A stretch of 64,000 nt of DNA from Kitasatospora sp. MMS16-BH015 (GTDB lineage: Bacteria; Actinomycetota; Actinomycetes; Streptomycetales; Streptomycetaceae): the NCBI RefSeq assembly GCF_002943525.1, contig NZ_CP025394.1, forward strand, positions 4,836,001 to 4,900,000, in the 5' to 3' direction. The notes under the pieces are model-generated. The model was not told where the DNA came from and searched no databases. It saw only the letters and a list, made by a program, of their open reading frames with translations. The position numbers were made by a program, and so were the translations under genes. This document shows positions 16,258 to 23,761 of this stretch, one piece after another (the first letter of the stretch is position 1; each line of letters opens with the position of its first letter).

Positions 16258-17603
16258 CCGACTCGCCGCTGCGCGTCCTCGTCATCGGCGCCGGCACCGG
16301 CGGCATGGCGCTGGCCCACGGCCTGCGCCGGGCGGGCTTCGAGGTCGCGGTGTTCGAGCGCGACCGCACCCGCAGCGCGGGCCTGCACGGCTACCGGGTC
16401 GGCATCGGGCCCGACGGCAGCTCCGCCCTCAAGCGGCTGCTGCCCCCCGAGCTGTACGAGACCTTCAAGGCCACCTGCGCCCGCCCGCCGCGCCACTTCG
16501 TGATGCTCACCGAGCGGCTCCGCACCAGCATCGCCCTGCCGGTCCGCCCGGCCGTGGACGAGGAGAGCGGCGAGCGGTCGGTCAGCCGGATGACGCTGCG
16601 CCAGGTGCTGTTCACCGGCATGGAGGACGTCGTCCGGTTCGACAAGGAGTTCACCCACTACGAGCAGCACCCCGACGGCCGGGTCACCGCCCACTTCCAG
16701 GACGGCAGCCAGGAGACCGGGGACCTGCTGGTGGCCGCCGACGGGGCCGGCTCCCGGGTGCGCAGGCAGTACCTGCCGCACGCCCGGGTGGAGGACGCCG
16801 GGATCATCTCGATCGCCGCGAAGCTGCCGGCCACGCCCGAGGCCCTGGCCCTGCTGCCGGACAGCGTCCGCAACGGCATCGGCCTGGTGCTCGGCCCCAA
16901 GGGTTACACCTGCATCCTGCACACCATGGAGTTCCCCTGGGACGGGGAGGGCCGGGTCAAGGACGGCATCGGCGGCAACGACGCCGAGCTGGTCGGGCAG
17001 TGGCCGGGCCTGCTGTTCGACAACACCCGCGACTACGTCAACTGGGGCTTCTGGGCCTCGACCGACAAGTTCCCGCCGGACGTGATGAAGCGCGACGGCC
17101 GTGAACTGATCGACCTCGTCCAGGAGATGACCTCCGGGTGGCATCCCGCCCTCCGGGAGCTGATCCGGCTGGGCGACCCCAGCACCTGCTTCCCGATCAA
17201 CATCCGCACCTCCGTGCCCGTCCCGCAGTGGCCCACCACCACCATCACGCTGCTCGGCGACGCGATCCACACCATGACGCCCGGTCAGGGGGTCGGCGCC
17301 AACACCGCCCTGCGCGACGCGGCGCTGCTCACCAAGCGGCTCACCGCCTTCCGCGAGGGCCGGCTCAGCCTGCACGACGCCGTCCGCGGCTACGAGACCG
17401 AGATGATCCGGTACGGCTTCGAGGCCGTGCTGGCGTCGAAGCGCCAGACCGGCGGCGACCAGCCGATCCACCGGCCGTACCTCGGGCGGCTGGCGCTCGC
17501 CGGGATGCGCTCCTACTTCTTCGTGGCCTCGCGGGTGCCGTCCATGAAACAGAAGATGGCCGACGCCATGCACACCCACCGCGGCGGGGACCGGGACGAC
17601 TGA
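16254..17603 (+). CDS. FAD-dependent monooxygenase without thioredoxin domain (1)
   Basis: A 449-residue class A flavoprotein of the shorter type. FAD site RVLVIGAGTGGMALAHGLRR, Arg-rich second nucleotide region, VAADGAGSRVRRQYLPH (DG motif) and LLGDAIHTMTPGQGVGANTA (GD motif). It lacks the C-terminal thioredoxin-like domain of the 540-residue enzymes; its closest architectural relatives here are at 18505 and 37204. The stop of the ferredoxin and its ATG overlap as ATGA. It probably hydroxylates or epoxidises a polyketide ring. Confidence 0.88.
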   Translation: MTDSPLRVLVIGAGTGGMALAHGLRRAGFEVAVFERDRTRSAGLHGYRVGIGPDGSSALKRLLPPELYETFKATCARPPRHFVMLTERLRTSIALPVRPAVDEESGERSVSRMTLRQVLFTGMEDVVRFDKEFTHYEQHPDGRVTAHFQDGSQETGDLLVAADGAGSRVRRQYLPHARVEDAGIISIAAKLPATPEALALLPDSVRNGIGLVLGPKGYTCILHTMEFPWDGEGRVKDGIGGNDAELVGQWPGLLFDNTRDYVNWGFWASTDKFPPDVMKRDGRELIDLVQEMTSGWHPALRELIRLGDPSTCFPINIRTSVPVPQWPTTTITLLGDAIHTMTPGQGVGANTALRDAALLTKRLTAFREGRLSLHDAVRGYETEMIRYGFEAVLASKRQTGGDQPIHRPYLGRLALAGMRSYFFVASRVPSMKQKMADAMHTHRGGDRDD

Positions 17604-17647
17604 CCGGCCCGGCCCGCCCGCCTGCCCAAGCGACCGAGGAGAACACA

Positions 17648-18505
17648 GTGGACATCGGGGTTTGCCTGCCGATCGGCGTACCCGGCGCCTCCGGCGGCCA
17701 GTTGATCGAGTTCGCCCGCCGGGCCGACGCTCTCGGCTTCAGCAGCCTGACCGTCACCGACCGCGTGGTGTACGACAGTTACGACAGCCTCGTGGCCCTC
17801 TCCGCGGCCGCCGCGGTCACCACCCGGATCAAGCTGGTCACGGCCATCCTGCTGCCCGCCTACCGGCCCAGCGTGGTGGAACTGGCCAAGCAGCTCGCCA
17901 GCCTGGACCGGCTCTCCGAGGGCCGCCTGGTGATCGGCGTCTCGGCCGGCATGCGCGAGGACGACTACGCCGCGACCGGCACCGACTTCAGCACCCGGGG
18001 CCACCGCCTGGACACCATGCTGCAGGAGCTGCGGGAGGTCTGGGCCGGCAAGGGCCCGACGCCCGGAGTCGGCCCGCGCCCGGTCAACGGCGACATCCCG
18101 CTGTGGGGCGGCGGCCACTCCCCGGCCGGGCTGCGCCGCGCCGCGCGCCACGCAATCGGCTGGATCTCCCCCGGCGGCCCGCCGCAGCGCTTCGCCGACC
18201 AGGTGGCCGGCTTCCGCGCGCTGTGGGACGAGGAGGGCCGCAGCGGCTCCCCCCGGATGGGCGCGAACTGCTACGTGGCCCTCGGCCCGGGCGGGGCGGA
18301 GCACGCCCGGGAGCACATGCTCAGCTACTACGCCTACATGGGCCAGTTGGCCGAGCACCTGGCGAAGGGCGCCGTGACCGAGGCCGACACGCTCCGCGCG
18401 CTGGTCGAGGGCTACGCCGCCGCCGGCTGCGACGAGCTGTTCCTGCTGCCGGTCACCGCCGACCCCGGCCACCTGGACCTGCTCGCGGATGCGGTCCTGC
18501 GCTGA
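17648..18505 (+). CDS. LLM-class flavin/F420-dependent oxidoreductase (2)
   Basis: A 285-residue LLM protein, the same length as the one at 6828 and sharing its blocks (IGVCLPIGVPG; DRVVYDSYDSLVALSAAAAVT; ELAKQLASLDRLSEGRLVIG; MREDDYAATGTDFSTRGHR). GTG start after GAGGAGAACACA. A duplicated pair inside one cluster suggests two related reductions or oxidations on the same scaffold. The stop overlaps the next ATG by one base (TGATG), so it is coupled to the following FAD monooxygenase. Confidence 0.85.
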   Translation: MDIGVCLPIGVPGASGGQLIEFARRADALGFSSLTVTDRVVYDSYDSLVALSAAAAVTTRIKLVTAILLPAYRPSVVELAKQLASLDRLSEGRLVIGVSAGMREDDYAATGTDFSTRGHRLDTMLQELREVWAGKGPTPGVGPRPVNGDIPLWGGGHSPAGLRRAARHAIGWISPGGPPQRFADQVAGFRALWDEEGRSGSPRMGANCYVALGPGGAEHAREHMLSYYAYMGQLAEHLAKGAVTEADTLRALVEGYAAAGCDELFLLPVTADPGHLDLLADAVLR

Positions 18506-19743
18506 TGCCCGCGGATTCGAGCCGGCCAGGGCCGGGCCGCAGCGCGGTGGTCGTCGGGGGCGGGATCGGCGGGCTGGCCGCCGCCGTCGGACTGCACCGG
18601 ACCGGCTGGCGCGTCACCGTGCTGGAACGCGCTCCCGAGCCGCGCGAGGCCGGCGCCGGCATCTCGCTGCTGACCAACGCCCAGCGGGCCCTGGACCTGC
18701 TGGGCCTCGGGGACGCCGTCCGGGCGAACGCGGCGGTGATGGCACCCGGGGGAGAGGGCCTGCGGCTCGCCTCCGGACGCCGCCTCCAGCCGCCGGCCGA
18801 CCCGGCCTTCCTGCGGGAGAGGGGCCTGTCCCTCCTGGTGCTGACCCGCCCCGCCCTGCACGGCCTGCTGCGCGCCGCCCTCCCGGACGGCGCGCTGCGC
18901 ACCGGCGCGGCCGTCACCCGGGTCGTCGACCAAGGGGGCTCCGCGGTGGCCTTCCACCGCACGCCGGAGGGCGAGCAGGCCGTGAGCGGCGACCTGGTGA
19001 TCGCCGCGGACGGAGCCTTCAGCGCGATCAGGAGTGCCCTGTGGCCGCAGGTGCCGCCGCCCGTCTACAGCGGGCACAGCGTCTGGCGGGGCATCGCCGA
19101 AGGGGTCGACAGTGCCGCCGAGCCGGGCGGCAGCACCTGGGGGCGCGGCCTGGAGTTCGGCCGGATGCCGCTCGGCGGCGACCGCGTCTACTGGTTCGCC
19201 GTCGCCAACACACCGGAGGGCAGGCGCTTCCCCGACGAACACGCCGAGGTGCTGCGCCGGTTCGGCTCCTGGCACCAGCCGGTGCCCGCGCTGATCGCCG
19301 CGACCCCGCTGGGCGGGGTGCTGCGCCACGACGTCTTCGAGCTGGCGCAGCCGCTGCCCGGTTACGTGTCCGGGCGGGTGGCAGTGCTGGGCGACGCCGC
19401 GCACGCCATGACCTCCGATCTCGGGCAGGGGGCGTGCCAGGCCCTGGAGGACGCGGCGGTCCTGTGCGCCGTCCTCGCGGCGCAGGACGACATCCCCCGG
19501 GCGCTCGCCGACTACGACGAGCAGCGTCGGCCGCGGTCCCAGTCGATCGTCGAAGCGTCGCGTCGGATGGGCGAGTTGAAGCTGACCGAGCGGCCCTGGC
19601 AGCTGCTGCGGCGCAATGCCCGGATGCGGCGCACGCAGCCGCGGGCGAGCCAGCAGGGGCTGGCCATGGTGGGTGACTGGCACCCGCCGGCCCTCCCCGA
19701 GCCCGCGGCGGTGGCGGCGGCCCGGCCGGGGGAGGCCCGGTGA
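18505..19743 (+). CDS. FAD-dependent monooxygenase without thioredoxin domain (2)
   Basis: A 412-residue salicylate-hydroxylase-like class A flavoprotein. FAD site SAVVVGGGIGGLAAAVGLHR, DG motif in LVIAADGAFSAIRSAL, GD motif in AVLGDAAHAMTSDLGQGACQ. The ATG overlapping the LLM stop is chosen, because the longer frame to 17662 lies inside the LLM gene. The C-terminus (LKLTERPWQLLRRNARMR) resembles the zeaxanthin-epoxidase/3-hydroxybenzoate hydroxylase group. The next gene starts at a GTG overlapping its stop. Confidence 0.87.
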   Translation: MPADSSRPGPGRSAVVVGGGIGGLAAAVGLHRTGWRVTVLERAPEPREAGAGISLLTNAQRALDLLGLGDAVRANAAVMAPGGEGLRLASGRRLQPPADPAFLRERGLSLLVLTRPALHGLLRAALPDGALRTGAAVTRVVDQGGSAVAFHRTPEGEQAVSGDLVIAADGAFSAIRSALWPQVPPPVYSGHSVWRGIAEGVDSAAEPGGSTWGRGLEFGRMPLGGDRVYWFAVANTPEGRRFPDEHAEVLRRFGSWHQPVPALIAATPLGGVLRHDVFELAQPLPGYVSGRVAVLGDAAHAMTSDLGQGACQALEDAAVLCAVLAAQDDIPRALADYDEQRRPRSQSIVEASRRMGELKLTERPWQLLRRNARMRRTQPRASQQGLAMVGDWHPPALPEPAAVAAARPGEAR

Positions 19744-20606
19744 TCCTGGTGATCGGTGCGACCGGCACCGTGGGCCGTGAGGTGGTCGCCGGTCTGACCG
19801 CCGCCGGCCACCGGGTCCGGGCCTTCACCCGTGCCGCCGCCCGGGCCGGCTTCGGCCCCGGCGTCGAGCCGGCCGAGGGCGACCTGGCCCGGCCGGAGAC
19901 CGTGCGGGCCGCGCTGGCGGGCGTCGACGGCGTCTTCGTGCTGTCGGCCGGCCCCGATGCCGCCGCGCACGAGGCGGCCGTGGCCGAGGCCGTCCGCCGG
20001 GGCGGCGTCCGCAAGGTGGTGAAGCTCTCCTCCGTCGCCGCCGACGAACCGGTGGTCGGCGCCTACGGGCACGCCCAGGCGGATGCCGAGCGGGCGTTCG
20101 CCCGGTCCGGCGCCGAGTGGACCGCGCTGCGCGCGGCCGGCTTCATGTCGAACGTCCTGCAGTGGCGGGCGTCGATCGCTGCCGAGGGCAGGGTCTACCA
20201 GACCTACGGCGACATCCCGAGAGCCGTCGTCGACCCCGCGGACGTGGCCGCGGCGGCGGTCGTCTGCCTGACCTCCGAGGGGCACGGCGGGCGGATCTAC
20301 CGGCTCACCGGACCCGAGGCGCTGACCGCGCCCGAGCAGGCGGCGAAGGTCGCCCGCCTGCTCGGGCGCCCGTTGGAGTACGTCGAGGCGCCGCCGGAGG
20401 CCGCCGCCCGGGCGATGGCCGCCGGCGGCCTGCCGCCCGCGTTCGCGGCCGGTCTGCTGGACGCGCTCGCCGACCCCGATCCGCGCCGTGGCGGCACCCC
20501 GCTGCCGACCGTCCAGGAGCTCACCGGCCGGCCGGCCGGCACCTTCGACGCCTGGCTGCTGCGGCACCGGGGCGAGCTGGACCCGCGGCAGGCTCCGGCG
20601 CGCTGA
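19740..20606 (+). CDS. NmrA-type NAD(P)-binding reductase
   Basis: A 288-residue atypical SDR of the NmrA/azoreductase-like group. The dinucleotide site is ILVIGATGTVGREVVAGL; the middle part has VRKVVKLSSVAADEP and the AGFMSNVLQW substrate region of this group. It lacks the YxxxK catalytic pair of classical SDRs. GTG start overlaps the previous stop (GTGA), making it the last member of the P450-to-NmrA operon that starts at 14816. Likely reduction of a quinone or enone, or a non-catalytic redox-sensing role. Confidence 0.82.
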   Translation: MILVIGATGTVGREVVAGLTAAGHRVRAFTRAAARAGFGPGVEPAEGDLARPETVRAALAGVDGVFVLSAGPDAAAHEAAVAEAVRRGGVRKVVKLSSVAADEPVVGAYGHAQADAERAFARSGAEWTALRAAGFMSNVLQWRASIAAEGRVYQTYGDIPRAVVDPADVAAAAVVCLTSEGHGGRIYRLTGPEALTAPEQAAKVARLLGRPLEYVEAPPEAAARAMAAGGLPPAFAAGLLDALADPDPRRGGTPLPTVQELTGRPAGTFDAWLLRHRGELDPRQAPAR

Positions 20607-20624
20607 CGGGGTGCCGCCGGCCGC

Positions 20625-20653
20625 TCCGGCGGGACTCGAGCCGTTCTCGACCG
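20625..20653 (+). promoter_or_regulatory. SARP-type triple heptamer upstream of TenA-like gene
   Basis: TCCGGCG (20625), TCGAGCC (20636) and TCGACCG (20647), exact 11-base period, 73 bases before the ATG at 20726. It separates the following genes from the NmrA operon. Confidence 0.65.
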
Positions 20654-20725
20654 CCATGGCCGAGTTTCGGGGACGAAATCATTCGGTATACGACCGCCTG
20701 GGGGCGGGATGAGGGGTGGACGGCG

Positions 20726-21388
20726 ATGCTGCGACGACGACTCTGGTCCCGCGCCGAACCCCTGGTCGCCCAAGTCCTGGACCATCCCTTCTGGGCCGGG
20801 CTCCGGGACGGCACGCTGCCGCCCCAGGTCCTCTGGCACTTCGCGGAGCAGGACGCCCGCTACACGGTGCCCGCCTACGCGCGGGCCCTCGCCCGTACCG
20901 CGGCCGCGCCGGACCGGGAGGACCACGGCGCGCTGCTCGCGGGCGCGGCCTGCGCCACCTTCGAGTCGCTCACCCGGATGTCCCGCGAGCTGACGGAGCT
21001 GTCCGACCGGTTCGAGGGGCTGGCACCGGCGGCCGGCATCAGCCCGTCGACGCTGGCCCACACCTCGTTCATGACGGCCGCCGCCACCGAGTCCTTCGCC
21101 GCCGGGATCGGCGGGCTGCTGCCCATGACCTGGTTCCACCAGCAGGTCTGCCTGGACCTGAGGAAGCGTCAAGTCCCGGGCGCGCGCTACGAGTGGTGGA
21201 TCGACCAGTACTGTCCCGAGGACGGCTTCCATGACTACGTCGAGGCCTACCTCGAGATGATCGACGACTTCGGCCGGCGGGCGACCGAGGCCGAAGTCAC
21301 TGTGCTCGCCGACAGTTTCCTGTACGGCGCCCGCTACGAGCTGGCCTTCTGCGAGGCGGCCTGGCGGTTGCAGGGCTGGGCCGAATGA
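20726..21388 (+). CDS. TenA-like protein without catalytic cysteine (1)
   Basis: A 220-residue all-helical protein of the TenA/PqqC superfamily. It has LDHPFWAGLRDGTLPPQVLW at the N-terminus and the YEWWIDQYC block. Where thiaminase II (TenA) has its nucleophile in LLPC, this protein has LLPM, so thiamine hydrolysis is unlikely. PqqC-type members are cofactorless oxidases, so a role in ring oxidation or dearomatisation is possible but unproven. A second copy is at 29480-30160. The stop overlaps or touches the start of the next FAD monooxygenase. Confidence 0.78.
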   Translation: MLRRRLWSRAEPLVAQVLDHPFWAGLRDGTLPPQVLWHFAEQDARYTVPAYARALARTAAAPDREDHGALLAGAACATFESLTRMSRELTELSDRFEGLAPAAGISPSTLAHTSFMTAAATESFAAGIGGLLPMTWFHQQVCLDLRKRQVPGARYEWWIDQYCPEDGFHDYVEAYLEMIDDFGRRATEAEVTVLADSFLYGARYELAFCEAAWRLQGWAE

Positions 21389-21402
21389 CATCGGAAAGGA
21401 CT

Positions 21403-23004
21403 ATGGAGAACGTGAATTCATACGACGAAAGCGTGCCGGTACTCATCGTCGGCGGGGGGTACTCGGGTCTGGCGACCTCGATGTTCCTCGCCCACCACGG
21501 GGTGCGCTCGCTCCTGGTGGACCGTCATGCCGGGGTGGCGGTCCAGGGCCGCGCGCGCGGCATCAACCCGCGCACCATGGAGATCTACCGTCCGCTCGGC
21601 ATCGAGGAGCGCATCAAGGAGGCGGGCCGCCCCTTCGACGCGGACTCGGGCGTGGTGCGCTGCGAGAGCCTGAGTTCCGAGTGGAACTGGATCATGATGC
21701 AGGACTCGCCGCGCGCGCTGCCCGAGCTGACGGCGGGTGAGTTCGGCATGGCCGACCAGAGCACCGTCGAGCCGATCCTGGCCGAGACGGCCCGCGCCGG
21801 GGGTGCCGAGCTCCGCCACTACACCCAGTGCGTGTCGGTCGAGCAGGACGCCGACGGCGTGACGGCCGTGATCGAGGACCGCACGACGGGCAAGCGGCGG
21901 ACGGTACGGGCGCAGTACCTGGTCGCCTGTGACGGCTACCGCGGCGGCATCCGGGAGAGCGTGGGCATCGAGCGCACCGGGCGCGGGGTGATCCGTTCCT
22001 ACGTCTCCTTCGTCATCAAGGCCGACCTGTCGGATCTGATCGAGAAGACCGCGCTGTTCTGGATCATCGGCGGCGGCAGTGTGGCCGGCGGGTTCGTCAC
22101 CCACGCGGTGCCGAACCAGTGGGGCGTGGCGCTCACCTACGACCCCGCCGTCGAGTCGCCGGAGGACTTCACGATCGAGCGGTGCGCGAAGGCGGCGCAG
22201 GGCCTGATCGGCCGTGACGTGCCGGTCGAGGTCGTGGACAAGGCGGCGTGGGAGGAGGCCGTCGGCGTCGCCGACCGGTACCGCAGCGGCCGGGTCTTCC
22301 TGGCCGGTGACGCCGCGCACGTCTGGCCGCCGGCCGGCGCGCTGGGTGCCAACTCGGCCGTGCAGGACGCCCACAACCTGGCCTGGAAGCTCGCCGCCGT
22401 GCTGAAGGGGCAGGCGGGCGACGCCCTGCTGGACAGCTACGAGGACGAGCGCCGCGCCGTCGCGGTCGAGCTGGCCGACCTCACCGTCCGCAGCCAGGAG
22501 TCGCGGTTCGGGCCCACCCCGCAGGAGGACCCGCTGGAGCCCACGCTGTGCATCCTGGCCCAGCGGTACCGGTCCTCGGCGATGATCGGCGCCGAGCACA
22601 CCGGCGTGATCGGCGAGACGGTGGACCAGTACGCCAAGCCCGGCACCCGCGCGCCGCACCTGTGGCTCGACCACGAGGGCCGCCGCATCGGCGTGCACGA
22701 CCTCTTCCACGACGCCTTCACCCTCGTCACCGGACCGTCGGGCGACGAGTGGCAGCGGGCCGTGGAGACCGTCTCCGGGCGCACCTCCGTCCCGGTCCGG
22801 GCCTACCGGGTCGGCCCGGCCTCGGCCGCCCCCGAGCTGGTCGACGTCGAGGCGAACTGGGCCGCCCGCTACCGCCTCGGCCACGGCGGCGCGGTGCTGG
22901 TGCGCCCCGACGGCTACGTGGCGTGGCGCTCCGAGGAGCTGCCGGACGACCCGGCCGCCGCGCTGGCCGACGCGCTCCGCCAGGTGCTCGGCAAGGCGGC
23001 CTGA
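21403..23004 (+). CDS. class A FAD monooxygenase with thioredoxin-like domain (3)
   Basis: A flavoprotein of about 533 residues. FAD site VLIVGGGYSGLATSMFLAHH, DG motif in VACDGYRGGIRESV, GD motif in FLAGDAAHVWPPAGALGANS, and a C-terminal thioredoxin-like domain ending GGAVLVRPDGYVAWRSEE. Three starts are possible: ATG 21385 (overlapping the TenA-like stop), ATG 21403, and GTG 21412, which has the best distance from GGAAAGGA at 21392. The central part (FWIIGGGSVAGGFVTHAV) differs from the other two long enzymes, so the substrate position differs. Confidence 0.88.
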   Translation: MENVNSYDESVPVLIVGGGYSGLATSMFLAHHGVRSLLVDRHAGVAVQGRARGINPRTMEIYRPLGIEERIKEAGRPFDADSGVVRCESLSSEWNWIMMQDSPRALPELTAGEFGMADQSTVEPILAETARAGGAELRHYTQCVSVEQDADGVTAVIEDRTTGKRRTVRAQYLVACDGYRGGIRESVGIERTGRGVIRSYVSFVIKADLSDLIEKTALFWIIGGGSVAGGFVTHAVPNQWGVALTYDPAVESPEDFTIERCAKAAQGLIGRDVPVEVVDKAAWEEAVGVADRYRSGRVFLAGDAAHVWPPAGALGANSAVQDAHNLAWKLAAVLKGQAGDALLDSYEDERRAVAVELADLTVRSQESRFGPTPQEDPLEPTLCILAQRYRSSAMIGAEHTGVIGETVDQYAKPGTRAPHLWLDHEGRRIGVHDLFHDAFTLVTGPSGDEWQRAVETVSGRTSVPVRAYRVGPASAAPELVDVEANWAARYRLGHGGAVLVRPDGYVAWRSEELPDDPAAALADALRQVLGKAA

Positions 23005-23012
23005 CCTCTCGA

Positions 23013-23059
23013 CACGCGAAAGGCGCCGATCCCCCGGTGGGATCGGCGCCTTTCGCGTG
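23013..23059. terminator. bidirectional terminator
   Basis: A perfect 21-base stem (23013-23033 with 23039-23059) with a CCGGT loop, exactly between convergent stops at 23004 and 23065. Confidence 0.8.
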
Positions 23060-23064
23060 GGCCG

Positions 23065-23748
23065 TCAGCCGGCGGTGGCCCGGAAGACCGCGACTGCGCC
23101 GCGGATCCGCACCTCGTACTCCGGGAAGTAGAGGGCGAGTTGGCGCTCGAGGCCGTGCGGATCGTCGCCCTGGTTCTGGAAGTTGCCGCGCCGGTGCTGC
23201 TCGAGCAGCAGCTTGTGGGTGAAGCGGCTCATCGGGACGCCCTCGGCGAGGACGGTCGTGCCGAACAGGACGCCGCCGGGCCGCAGGGTCTCGGCCACGT
23301 GCTTGAGGATGACGCCCTTGCCCTCCCAGCCGCCGGGGATGGTGTGGAAGACCAGGTTCATGGCGGCCGAGTCGAAGTGCTGCGGGGGCAGCGGCAGCGG
23401 CTCCATCAGGTTGGCCCGGCAGGTCTGCGGCCGGTAGCGGGAGAGCCGGGCGGCCGACATCCGCAGGCACTCCTCGCTGAGGTCGAGCAGGGTGATCTCC
23501 GGGTCCGGCGCCGGGAAGCGGCAGCGGTCGACGAAGTATCCGGTGCCCGGGCCGATGTCCAGGTGACGGTGGCCGACGGAGGTGTCGTAGAGCTTGCGCA
23601 TCACGTGGGCCGGGCACTTCCAGACCGCCGAGCAGAACAGCCCGAGCACCCACTTGTCGTAGATCGCGAGCTTGCCCCGGGTGTACACCTCCTGCGCGTG
23701 CGCGATCCGGGGGTCCAGCCGCTCGGGAGCGGGCGAGGTCTCGGTCAT
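23065..23748 (-). CDS. class I SAM-dependent methyltransferase
   Basis: A 227-residue methyltransferase of the UbiE/Methyltransf_11-25 type, unlike the four acetylserotonin-type enzymes in the window. Motif I is HLDIGPGTGYFVDRC, motif II region ITLLDLSEECLRM, and the TLRPGGVLFGTTV strand follows. The ATG at 23748 has GGAG at a good distance; an ATG at 23760, one base after the stop of the amidotransferase, would add METE. It is cotranscribed with the amidotransferase, so it may N-methylate the amide or methylate an acid or carbon; this cannot be decided. Confidence 0.85.
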   Translation of the reverse strand: MTETSPAPERLDPRIAHAQEVYTRGKLAIYDKWVLGLFCSAVWKCPAHVMRKLYDTSVGHRHLDIGPGTGYFVDRCRFPAPDPEITLLDLSEECLRMSAARLSRYRPQTCRANLMEPLPLPPQHFDSAAMNLVFHTIPGGWEGKGVILKHVAETLRPGGVLFGTTVLAEGVPMSRFTHKLLLEQHRRGNFQNQGDDPHGLERQLALYFPEYEVRIRGAVAVFRATAG

Positions 23749-23761
23749 CTCGGTCTCCATC

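Noticed and set aside
17662..19743. A 693-codon frame through the LLM gene and the FAD monooxygenase
   Set aside because: The first 280 codons are a Pro/Arg-rich shadow of the LLM gene in another frame; the real start is ATG 18505.
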